The notes under the pieces: model-generated
Database searches by the model: none
Told to the model about the DNA's origin: nothing
What the model saw: only the letters and a program-made list of their open reading frames with translations
Part shown: in pieces, positions 8,059-15,090 of the stretch
Layout of the letters: the number at the start of each line of letters is the position of its first letter
How positions within the stretch are numbered: position 1 is the first letter of the stretch
DNA from: Rhizobium sp. BK251
GTDB lineage: Bacteria > Pseudomonadota > Alphaproteobacteria > Rhizobiales > Rhizobiaceae
NCBI RefSeq assembly: GCF_004345245.1
Contig: NZ_SLUQ01000016.1
Coordinates: 56,028 to 120,027 of the forward strand
Reading direction: 5' to 3'
DNA length: 64,000 bases
Made by a program: the position numbers and the translations under genes

Positions 8059-8589
8059 ATGACGGCATCCGTCATTCGCGGGGTCAATCATATCGGCATC
8101 ACTGTGCCCGACATTGATGCTGCAAAGTCGTTTCTGGTGGAAGCTTTCGGCGGCCAGGTGATTTACCAATCCTTCGGGCGGCAGGATCCGCCGCGGCAGG
8201 GACCTGAGTTTGAACAGGCCACTGGCGCTTTCCCTGGAACGGTCGTGCGTGCGCAGGCGATGGTGAAGATCGGAAGCGGACCAGATATCGAGCTCTTCGA
8301 AATGCATGGCCCCGAGCAAGCCCAGCCGGTTCGAGCGAGCGACTTCGGCATCACGCACTTCGGTGTTTACACCGACGATATCGAGGCGTCGGTAGAGCGC
8401 TTTGAAAAGGCTGGAGGCACGTCTCTTACCGCGCCGCGCGCTATTCCCTACGCAACCGAAAAAGGTCCTGGAAACAAGGTCTGCTACTGCCGCATGCCAT
8501 GGGGCACGACGATCGAGTTTATCACCACGCCTGACCGTATGGGCTATCACGACCAGACGGATCTGCGCCGGTGGCAGGACGACGACTGA
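8059..8589 (+). CDS. VOC-superfamily (glyoxalase/dioxygenase-like) protein
   Basis: 176 residues after a good ribosome site (AAGAAAGGAAA). Two VOC modules are visible: VNHIGITVPDIDAAKSFL (about 9-26) and FGITHFGVYTDDIEASVERF (about 95-114), closing with MPWGTTIEFITTP. VOC proteins bind a divalent metal through His and Glu residues and act as lyases, dioxygenases or isomerases. The candidate ligands here are the histidines of NHIGI and THFGV and the glutamates of IELFE and IEFIT. Last gene of the set that starts at 6270. Confidence 0.9.
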   Translation: MTASVIRGVNHIGITVPDIDAAKSFLVEAFGGQVIYQSFGRQDPPRQGPEFEQATGAFPGTVVRAQAMVKIGSGPDIELFEMHGPEQAQPVRASDFGITHFGVYTDDIEASVERFEKAGGTSLTAPRAIPYATEKGPGNKVCYCRMPWGTTIEFITTPDRMGYHDQTDLRRWQDDD

Positions 8590-8967
8590 GCGGGTGAGAG
8601 CGGCACTAATTATCTGTTCGGCGCGGCGGTGTTGATGCTGCCATCCAGCCTTTGGCTGCAGTCGTGTCTGATCGTAGATATCGCCTGGCAACGATTGGGA
8701 GATCGCTGAAATGTCTGGCGCCGAAACTCGGCGTCTCAGAGAGAGTGGAGACATGGGAGCCTAGGCAATCTAAGGATGAGGCTGGTTGCTATCAGCCTTA
8801 GCAACCTCTCATTAATTTGGTATTGGGACAGCGGATTTTGCAGTTCCCATTTCTTCGAAACGCCGCCCTGCCGAACCTGGTGTGGGTATGCAGACAGAGG
8901 AGCCTGGCATTCAAACGGATCCTCTGTCCTTCACTAGTAAGGCAGACAGGGCTAGGCTGCCTGTTGG
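8590..8967. other. Intergenic region with an inverted repeat
   Basis: About 380 bases between the VOC gene and the small gene after groEL. It holds a perfect inverted repeat, GGTTGCTA and TAGCAACC around 7 bases (8784-8806), with no T run after it. It may be an operator or a transcript hairpin. No gene is seen. Confidence 0.4.
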
Positions 8968-9171
8968 TTATTTTATCTCGTCTAAATTAGAAGCTGCTGC
9001 CACCAACTGGCCGCGATCGCGCAGGCCTTTATTGAAAAGCCTAGCGATCGCTACGGTCAGACGCGCGACCGCGGACGGGTCGTTGGCGATGCCCTTTGAA
9101 CGCGCGACTTCCTTGATGACGCTGGCGCACAGACGTGCGTCATCTCTCGAAATGGGTGCTGTCATTGTCAT
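8968..9171 (-). CDS. Small hypothetical protein downstream of groEL
   Basis: 67 residues (MTMTAPISRDDARLCASVIK...), with an alternative ATG at residue 3. The composition is helical and looks coding (DPSAVARLTVAIARLFNKGL). It starts 53 bases after the groEL stop on the same strand, so it may share the heat-shock transcript. No family is recognised. Its place in a stress island suggests a stress-related role; this is inference only. Confidence 0.65.
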   Translation of the reverse strand: MTMTAPISRDDARLCASVIKEVARSKGIANDPSAVARLTVAIARLFNKGLRDRGQLVAAASNLDEIK

Positions 9172-9223
9172 CGTTCCGGTAAAACCCGTCCCGGCGGAAG
9201 GGGCGGGCCTTACCGATTACTAC

Positions 9224-10852
9224 TTAGAAGTCCATTCCCGCGCCGGCCGGCAGGGCGGGAGCAGCGTCTTTCTTCGGCTTCTCAGCAATCATGGCTTCCG
9301 TCGTGACCAGCAGGCCGGCGACCGATGCCGCATCCTGGAGTGCCGTGCGCACGACCTTGGCCGGATCGATGACGCCTTGTGCGTAAAGATCGCCATACTC
9401 GCCAGTCTGGGCGTTCCACCCGAAGGAGAAGTCGGTTTTCTCGCGGAGCTTGCCGACGATGACGGAGCCTTCGGCGCCGGCGTTCTCGGCGATCTGGCGC
9501 ACCGGCGCTTCGATGGCGCGGCGGACGATCTCGATGCCGACCTTCTGGTCCTGGTTCGCCGTCAAAAGATTGTCGAGTGCCTTGACGGCGCGCAGCAGCG
9601 CGACACCACCGCCCGGCAGAATGCCTTCCTCTACAGCTGCTCTGGTCGCATGAAGCGCGTCATCGACGCGGTCCTTCTTCTCCTTGACCTCGATTTCCGT
9701 AGAGCCACCGACGCGGATCACCGCAACACCGCCAGCGAGCTTGGCAAGACGCTCCTGCAGCTTCTCGCGGTCATAATCGGAGGTGGTTTCCTCGATCTGC
9801 GCCCGGATCTGAGCAACGCGGCCGTCGATCTCGGCCTTGGAACCGACGCCATCGACGATCGTGGTATTTTCCTTCTCGATCGCCACCTTCTTGGCACGGC
9901 CGAGCATGTTGAGCGTGACGTTCTCCAGCTTGATGCCGACGTCTTCGGAGATGACAGTACCGCCGGTCAGGACGGCGATGTCTTCCAGCATCGCCTTGCG
10001 GCGATCGCCGAAGCCCGGCGCCTTGACAGCAGCGATCTTCAGTCCGCCGCGCAGCTTGTTGACGACCAGCGTTGCGAGCGCCTCGCCTTCGACATCTTCC
10101 GCGATAATCAGCAGCGGCTTGGAGGACTGCACGACGGCTTCGAGGACGGGCAGCAAGGACTGAAGGTTCGACAGCTTCTTCTCGTGGATGAGGATATACG
10201 GGTCTTCGAACTCGACCCGCATCTTGTCCTGGTTGGTCACGAAGTAGGGCGAGAGATAGCCGCGGTCGAACTGCATGCCTTCAACGACTTCGAGCTCGGT
10301 CTCGGCGGTCTTGGCTTCCTCGACGGTGATCACACCTTCGTTGCCGACCTTTTCCATCGCTTCTGCTAGATACTTGCCGATCTCCTCGTCGCCGTTGGCC
10401 GAGATGGTGCCGACTTGGGCGATTTCGGAATTGCTGGTAATCTTGCGCGCGTTGGTCTTCAATTCTTTGACGACGGCGTCGACGGCAATATCGATGCCGC
10501 GCTTGAGGTCCATCGGGTTCATGCCCGATGCAACGGCCTTGGCGCCTTCCTTGACGATTGCCTGTGCGAGAACAGTTGCGGTGGTTGTGCCGTCGCCGGC
10601 AAGATCGTTGGTCTTCGATGCCACTTCGCGCAGCATCTGTGCCCCCATGTTCTCGAACTTGTCTTCCAGTTCGATTTCCTTGGCGACCGAAACACCGTCC
10701 TTGGTAATGCGCGGCGCGCCGTAGGACTTGTCGATGACAACGTTGCGGCCTTTTGGGCCGAGCGTGACCTTCACGGCGTTGGCAAGGACATCGACCCCAC
10801 GCAGCATGCGTTCGCGTGCATCGGTGTTGAATTTGACTTCTTTCGCAGCCAT
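9224..10852 (-). CDS. groEL: Chaperonin GroEL
   Basis: 542 residues, full length. ATP-binding VTLGPKGRNVVID (about 29-41) and DGTTTATVL (about 87-95) are intact, and the equatorial C-terminal part GILPGGGVALLRA is present. The tail ends PAGAGMDF without the Gly-Gly-Met repeats of E. coli GroEL, as is usual for rhizobial GroELs. It folds client proteins with GroES. groES lies 51 bases upstream on the same strand. Rhizobia carry several groEL copies and this is one; which one is not decided here. Confidence 0.98.
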   Translation of the reverse strand: MAAKEVKFNTDARERMLRGVDVLANAVKVTLGPKGRNVVIDKSYGAPRITKDGVSVAKEIELEDKFENMGAQMLREVASKTNDLAGDGTTTATVLAQAIVKEGAKAVASGMNPMDLKRGIDIAVDAVVKELKTNARKITSNSEIAQVGTISANGDEEIGKYLAEAMEKVGNEGVITVEEAKTAETELEVVEGMQFDRGYLSPYFVTNQDKMRVEFEDPYILIHEKKLSNLQSLLPVLEAVVQSSKPLLIIAEDVEGEALATLVVNKLRGGLKIAAVKAPGFGDRRKAMLEDIAVLTGGTVISEDVGIKLENVTLNMLGRAKKVAIEKENTTIVDGVGSKAEIDGRVAQIRAQIEETTSDYDREKLQERLAKLAGGVAVIRVGGSTEIEVKEKKDRVDDALHATRAAVEEGILPGGGVALLRAVKALDNLLTANQDQKVGIEIVRRAIEAPVRQIAENAGAEGSVIVGKLREKTDFSFGWNAQTGEYGDLYAQGVIDPAKVVRTALQDAASVAGLLVTTEAMIAEKPKKDAAPALPAGAGMDF

Positions 10853-10903
10853 TTGTTCACTCCTTCAATAGGCAGCTTTTTGACTGATGAGTGTAATGTG
10901 TGA

Positions 10904-11218
10904 TTACGCAGCCCGCTTCTGCTCGGCCTGAGCTTCGATAATGCCCAAGACGTCGCTTTCCTTCATGATCAGCAGGTCTTCGCCGTTGATCTTGATTTCG
11001 GTGCCGGACCATTTGCCGAACAGAATGCGGTCGCCAGCCTTGACGTCGAGCGCCTGGATCTGGCCGGCCTCGTTGCGTGCACCAGGACCGACGGCGACAA
11101 CTTCGCCTTCCTGCGGCTTTTCCTTGGCAGTGTCAGGGATGATGATCCCACCCTTGGTCTTTTCTTCGGATTCGACCCGGCGGACGAGAATGCGATCATG
11201 AAGCGGTCGGAACGACAT
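10904..11218 (-). CDS. groES: Co-chaperonin GroES
   Basis: 104 residues from the ATG at 11218 (MSFRPLHDRILVRRVE), chosen over an upstream in-frame start because GGAGGAAA lies just before it. The mobile loop (SEEKTKGGIIIPDTAKEKP, about 17-35) and the roof segment are intact. It is the lid of the GroEL chamber. It is first in the groESL operon, with a CIRCE-like element about 150 bases upstream. Confidence 0.98.
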   Translation of the reverse strand: MSFRPLHDRILVRRVESEEKTKGGIIIPDTAKEKPQEGEVVAVGPGARNEAGQIQALDVKAGDRILFGKWSGTEIKINGEDLLIMKESDVLGIIEAQAEQKRAA

Positions 11219-11364
11219 GTTTTCCTCCATTGGACAAAAAAGATGACGCAAAATCCCCTACCGGACCGGGTGACCAATCCGGACGGGTGCGAACCTCACT
11301 CGAGCGTTCGCGGGCAGAATTTATTTTCGAGATTTTTCGATTTCAAGAGGTCAGAACGAAAAAA

Positions 11365-11391
11365 TTAGCACTCGACGTTTGTGGCTGCTAA
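11365..11391. promoter_or_regulatory. CIRCE-like element upstream of groESL
   Basis: TTAGCACTC, 9 bases, then GGCTGCTAA. One arm and the 9-base spacer match the CIRCE consensus exactly; the other arm has two changes (consensus GAGTGCTAA). On the minus strand a CTTGAA lies just downstream (11341-11346), a possible sigma-32 -35 element. CIRCE is the HrcA repressor site; the damaged arm may weaken repression. Confidence 0.75.
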
Positions 11392-11496
11392 CATGCTGGA
11401 AAGGAACAATAATCTGAGTTACTTCGTTCAGAAACCCGTTGATGGCGGCAAAATTTTGCGCCACCTTTGGCAGTGTCCATGAAACGGAGATGAAGC

Positions 11497-11769
11497 ATGC
11501 GATTTTCATCGGATCTTGAGCGTCAGCTCAATGGCTACGGCCTGACAACTGCGCACATCCTCTACCGCATTCCTGATTTTGAATCCGTGCTCCAAACCTA
11601 CGTCTGGCAAGATTACGATCTGGCTCCCGATTTCCCTGAGATGCAGAAGTTCCTGGATTACTGGCAGGCCAATCTCGACGGGCCGCTGCATTCCGTCCGC
11701 TACACGCATCAGCGCCTGATCGGACCAAATGAATGGCGCCGCGTCGAAGGCGAGTTCAAGCTGCAGTGA
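11497..11769 (+). CDS. usg: Usg family protein
   Basis: 90 residues. It matches the Usg family along its length: LERQLNGYGLTTAHILYRIPD, TYVWQDYDLAPDFP (about 30-43), FLDYWQANLDGPLHSVRYTH (about 50-69) and RRVEGEFKL. Usg is a small conserved alphaproteobacterial protein whose function is not established. A ribosome site (GGAG) precedes the ATG. It is divergent from groESL and first of a rightward run of stress-type small genes. Confidence 0.92.
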   Translation: MRFSSDLERQLNGYGLTTAHILYRIPDFESVLQTYVWQDYDLAPDFPEMQKFLDYWQANLDGPLHSVRYTHQRLIGPNEWRRVEGEFKLQ

Positions 11770-11862
11770 GGCTTGATTCTGACTTTCCCACTTCCTAGCT
11801 CACCCGGCGATCGGGGCTTGATCAGCCCGGTCGCTTTCCACGTCTGTATGGAGTGAGACCAC

Positions 11863-12153
11863 ATGGAAGAAAACATTAAAGTCATAAAAGATGCCAGCAT
11901 CCCGGAGAGGGAGGAGATCATTGTCGATTTCGCGCGCTGGCTCGAGACGGCCTCGCAAGATGCGCTTGTCTACGGTGAGGGCCGTTTTGCTGTGATGTCG
12001 GCCAATATGGCGCAAGCGATCCGCATAAACGCCGACGAACTTGCGCGCGACAATCCCGAAACAACCGAACGGGTATTGCAGCAAGCCTGCGCAATGATCT
12101 CGCAGTTCAAGGCGGCGTACCCGCATCGTGTTCTCAGTCGGTCAGTCCATTGA
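11863..12153 (+). CDS. Small hypothetical protein
   Basis: 96 residues (MEENIKVIKDASIPEREEI...), preceded by TGGAGTGAGACCAC. The protein looks coding: helical, acidic N-terminus, DFARWLETASQDALVYGEGRFAV and an alanine-rich helix. No family is recognised. It sits between usg and the hsp20 gene, about 160 bases before the hsp20 start, and is probably part of the same stress-gene run. Confidence 0.65.
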   Translation: MEENIKVIKDASIPEREEIIVDFARWLETASQDALVYGEGRFAVMSANMAQAIRINADELARDNPETTERVLQQACAMISQFKAAYPHRVLSRSVH

Positions 12154-12211
12154 CGATAGGGAAATATGGCGTCGGCAAATATTTTTCGCATTAGATCTTG
12201 AATCAGAAAAT

Positions 12212-12319
12212 CGACAAACCAAAATCGTTTGTCGCCAGCCGCTGAGATAGGGCTGGCTTCGCCGGGAGCGCCCGCTTTTGGCACTCTCGTATCCATGTTG
12301 CTTCAAGGAGGATATGGCT
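12212..12319 (+). promoter_or_regulatory. ROSE-like RNA thermometer in the hsp20 leader
   Basis: Four consecutive stem-loops fit the ROSE layout. I: CGACAAAC/GTTTGTCG (12212-12234). II: GCCAGCC/GGCTGGC (12234-12257). III: GAG-GCC/GGC-CTC with one mismatch (12266-12286). IV: CCATGTTGCT pairing with AGGAGGATATGG (12293-12317). Hairpin IV hides the Shine-Dalgarno AGGAGG opposite a TTGCT with an unpaired or G-G-paired guanine, the family hallmark. Heating is expected to melt it and allow translation. Confidence 0.75.
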
Positions 12320-12793
12320 ATGGCAACATCTTACGACTATGCACCGCTGTTCCGCTCGAGCGTCGGCTTCGACCGGGTCTTTAATCTTCTCGAAAACGCC
12401 CAGCGCGCCCGCTCGATCAGCGATTGGCCGCCCTATGACATCGTCAAGACCGGTGACGACAGCTACCGCATTTCGATAGCGGTCGCAGGCTTTGCCCAGG
12501 ATGATCTCGACATCACATTCCAGTCCAACCTGCTGACTGTCACCGGCAAGAAGCAGGAGGCCGCCAATGAGGGCTACCTGCATCGCGGCATCGCAGGGCG
12601 CCCGTTCGAGCACCGTTTCGAGCTGGCCGACCATGTGCGGGTCAACGGCGCGGATCTCAGAAATGGCCTTCTGTCAATCGATCTACTCCGCGAGATCCCG
12701 GAGGCTCTGAAACCGAGGAAGATTTCGATCCAGAGCACGCCTGCCTTAACATCGGTCGCTCCGGCTCAGATCGAAGCGGAGAAGGCGGCTTGA
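12320..12793 (+). CDS. Small heat-shock protein, Hsp20/alpha-crystallin family
   Basis: 157 residues from the ATG at 12320 (MATSYDYAPLFRSSVGFDRV), which is 8 bases after AGGAGG; an in-frame ATG at 12314 is too close to it. The alpha-crystallin domain runs about residues 33-125 (YDIVKTGDDSYRISIAVAGF, LLTVTGKK, NGLLSIDLLREIPE). It is an ATP-independent holdase that forms oligomers in the cytoplasm. The class-A rhizobial Hsp20 opening and the ROSE-like leader point to translational heat control. A GC-rich hairpin follows the gene. Confidence 0.95.
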   Translation: MATSYDYAPLFRSSVGFDRVFNLLENAQRARSISDWPPYDIVKTGDDSYRISIAVAGFAQDDLDITFQSNLLTVTGKKQEAANEGYLHRGIAGRPFEHRFELADHVRVNGADLRNGLLSIDLLREIPEALKPRKISIQSTPALTSVAPAQIEAEKAA

Positions 12794-12817
12794 TGTTAAG
12801 TTCATCCAGTGCGTCAG

Positions 12818-12839
12818 GGGCGCCATTGCGGTGGCGCCC
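12818..12839 (+). terminator. Hairpin after hsp20
   Basis: GGGCGCCA and TGGCGCCC are perfect complements around a 6-base loop, 24 bases past the hsp20 stop. No T run follows, so it may stabilise the transcript end or attenuate read-through into the DUF982 gene at 12871 rather than terminate fully. Confidence 0.45.
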
Positions 12840-12870
12840 GTCAACATTCCGGGTTGGAAAGGAGAGAGCG

Positions 12871-13170
12871 ATGAAACCCGACATGTTTAGAGACCCTGTC
12901 ACTATCCTCGTCGGCCTGGGCTTTCCGGCCGAAGTGCGAAGCGCAACGGAAGCGTATCGTCATCTTTGCGAATGGCCTGTCAGATTGCGAGATAACGCGC
13001 ATGCAGTCGCCTTCAATGCCTGCGGCGCGGCACTGCGCGGCGAGATCGAAGCCGAGACGGCCCGCGGCCTGTTCGCGGCATTCGCCGAGAAGCACGATTT
13101 GCTGGCGCCGGAAACGAGTGCCATTGCCGCGTCTCGCCTGAGACGGGATAGGGTTCGGCATATCCGGTGA
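12871..13170 (+). CDS. DUF982 family protein
   Basis: 99 residues from the ATG at 12871 after GGAAAGGAGAGAGCG. It shows the DUF982 pattern: FRDPVTILVGLGFPAEV near the start, AYRHLCEWPVRLRDNAH at about 30-46, and ALRGEIEAETARGLFAAFAEKH. It is the third DUF982 frame in the window, here within the heat-shock island rather than beside the toxin-antitoxin pair. Function unknown. Confidence 0.78.
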   Translation: MKPDMFRDPVTILVGLGFPAEVRSATEAYRHLCEWPVRLRDNAHAVAFNACGAALRGEIEAETARGLFAAFAEKHDLLAPETSAIAASRLRRDRVRHIR

Positions 13171-13221
13171 GGAGGCAACCATACACAGCGAACTGCAACG
13201 GGCTGCCGACCAAGCGCGGCC

Positions 13222-13455
13222 ATGGGGCCAGCGGTCCTGGTCGGCAGCCTACTGCTTTGCCGACCGATCGATGTCGTCCGCGCACCATCCCTTTCGGTCG
13301 ATGATCGCCGCGCGATCCTGGCGGCTTGGGCATCCGACCTTTACGCGGTGGATTCGCACCCCTCCCTTCGACATCTGCCGGGAACGCCCGGGCCGGTTTC
13401 GATCGACGAGGTGCAAGCGGCGTTAAGTTACCTTGATCACCGCTCTTGTTGGTGA
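13222..13455 (+). CDS. Small conserved alphaproteobacterial protein
   Basis: The recognisable part is SVDDRRAILAAWASDLYAVDSHPSLRHLPGTPGPV followed by SIDEVQAALSYLD. It matches a small family I have seen in rhizobial stress loci (DKREILASWASDAxAV...). The family normally begins close to SVDD, but the only ATG in frame (13222) adds an atypical hydrophobic stretch, so the start is uncertain and the N-terminus may be disturbed by a shift. Function unknown. Confidence 0.55.
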   Translation: MGPAVLVGSLLLCRPIDVVRAPSLSVDDRRAILAAWASDLYAVDSHPSLRHLPGTPGPVSIDEVQAALSYLDHRSCW

Positions 13456-13482
13456 ATCAATACTTGCTACTAATCGGTGAGG

Positions 13483-13830
13483 AGGACAAAGCCGACTTGA
13501 AATCACAGACAAGCCCGGTACGGGCATAGTCGATAGCAACGCGCCCTCCGAGTTCTGACGTCGTCACCGCCTTTAAGGCGAGGCTTAAAGCCCTGCCTCA
13601 ATGGACCGTGACCGGCAGGCCGCCACGCTTCTCCCATCGCAGTTTCAGCATGGGCTTATCCGGGTCATTGTTGATGGAAACGGACCATCGAAGGAATACC
13701 TGGCCGCCATTGATAGAAAGGACCCGATACTTGGCGGCGTTGATTGACGATGACAATGCTGCCATCGGGGTCCGTCACGGTTATGTCGGCCGTCGTCTGG
13801 GGAAAAATGGCCTTCAGTTATGCCTCACCT
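13483..13830 (-). pseudogene. Degraded PAS / HWE-type histidine kinase remnant
   Basis: On the minus strand, TVTDPDGSIVIVN (start of a PAS domain) abuts in another frame NAAKYRVLSINGG, the N-box of an HWE/HisKA_2 kinase. This is followed by LKLRWEKRGGLPVTVH, a stop at 13598-13600, then ELGGRVAIDYARTGLVC, the family's C-terminal strand pair. The order is right, but the middle of the PAS domain and the dimerisation region are missing. An internal deletion and a nonsense mutation explain it. Confidence 0.65.
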
Positions 13831-13949
13831 GGCGTCAATCCGGCCCCCACGACAGCGCCCATCAGCTCAGAACGAATTCGACATCCAGGACAAGCCGAGT
13901 CAGCTGGGGTTTCCGGCCCGACGTGACGGAGCGTGTCGAGACGCTTAAC

Positions 13950-14105
13950 CTATTCTTCCATTCTCAAGGTCCGACGAATGATCGCCTTCAGATGATCAGG
14001 TGAAAAGGGCTTTGACACTCCGAGCGCATCCGGCCTCGTCTTACGGACCTCTTCGATGCTGCCGGTTACGAATATGACAGCAGGCTGATTGGTAAGCTCC
14101 GCTAC
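13950..14105 (-). pseudogene. Response-regulator receiver domain fragment
   Basis: The frame NQPAVIFVTGSIEEVRKTRP, then DALGVSKPFSPDHLKAIIRR, is the C-terminal half of a receiver domain. It includes the conserved switch Thr (VTG) and the Lys-Pro of SKPF. The phosphorylated aspartate half is absent, and the frame ends at a TAG (13950-13952). With the kinase remnant just downstream it is the relic of a two-component locus. Confidence 0.65.
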
Positions 14106-14522
14106 GCAGCTAGGCCATTTCCCTTTGCGAGTCGGTATGTCGCTTGCCAGTTAAAAGTGAGAATGTGGCCGTTTCGCCCGGGTCTAGCATTTAAGACTGA
14201 GAATCTAAGCAGCCGAATTCTCAAATTAACTGCAACTGCGAAGACGCCATAGATCGGCATGCATGGGTCATGATCTCTTCGATAGCGCCACGGTTCGTGT
14301 CCTCGGGAGAAGGGTCTCGCCACGCGTCGCATAAGCAGAAGGCGCGCTATCTGAACATCGCGCTCGGCTTCATCGTCGAGGAGCCGTTCTCCTATAATGC
14401 ACGCGTCCGATATGGACGGCAGGAGATTAGGCCCGCGCGCTTGTCGGTGTCCGGGCGCCTCAAACGTCTCCTGTGTGACGGGCGACAGCGCGTCGCAACA
14501 CGACAGCCAGGAGACGGGAAAC

Positions 14523-14960
14523 ATGGCGCTCAAACGTATGGACAATGTCGGCATCGTCGTCGAAGACCTCGACGCGACGATCGATTTCTTTCGCACGCTC
14601 GGCCTCGAACTCGAAGGACGGGCAACGATCGAAGGCGAATGGGCTGGACGCGTCACCGGACTGGGTGATCAGCATGTCGAGATCGCCATGATGCGCACAC
14701 CGGATGGCCACAGCCGCCTCGAGCTCTGCCGCTTCCTGAGGCCGGCCGTCGTCGCCGATCACCGCAACGCCCCGGTCAACGCCCTCGGCTACCTGCGGGT
14801 GATGTTTGCCGTCGACGACATCGACGAGACTCTTGAACGGCTCGGTCGGCGCGGTGCAGAGCTCGTCGGCGAGGTCGTGCGCTATCAGGACGCCTACAGG
14901 CTCTGCTACATCCGTGGGCCGGAGGGGCTTCTCATCGGGCTCGCGCAAGAACTCGGCTGA
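14523..14960 (+). CDS. VOC-superfamily (glyoxalase/bleomycin-resistance-like) protein
   Basis: 145 residues from the ATG at 14523 (MALKRMDNVGIVVEDLDATI), after CAGGAGACGGGAA. Single VOC unit with two paired modules: MDNVGIVVEDLDATIDFFRTLGLE at the start and LRVMFAVDDIDETLERLGRRG from about 88. It ends YIRGPEGLLIGLAQEL. The metal-binding first histidine is replaced by Asn (DNVGI), so it may bind ligand without the standard metal site. It stands alone next to the recombinase gene and has no clear partner. Confidence 0.88.
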   Translation: MALKRMDNVGIVVEDLDATIDFFRTLGLELEGRATIEGEWAGRVTGLGDQHVEIAMMRTPDGHSRLELCRFLRPAVVADHRNAPVNALGYLRVMFAVDDIDETLERLGRRGAELVGEVVRYQDAYRLCYIRGPEGLLIGLAQELG

Positions 14961-15090
14961 GCGCAGGCGAAGACCGATGGCGACGGCAAAATGTCGCCAA
15001 TGTCGCCAGGTGCGATGTTCTGCCCCGCAGCCAGCGATGGTTTGACAGGGAGTGTTGGCGTGGAGTGCAGATGGCACTCCACGCCCGTGA

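Noticed and set aside
7468..8754. 428-codon minus-strand frame
   Set aside because: Antisense to the hydrolase and VOC genes, both with clear family motifs.
8882..10369. 495-codon plus-strand frame
   Set aside because: Antisense to groEL, which fits its family perfectly; the plus frame is a GC-driven shadow.
14102..14656. 184-codon minus-strand frame
   Set aside because: Overlaps the VOC gene and the receiver-domain relic; composition is not protein-like throughout.
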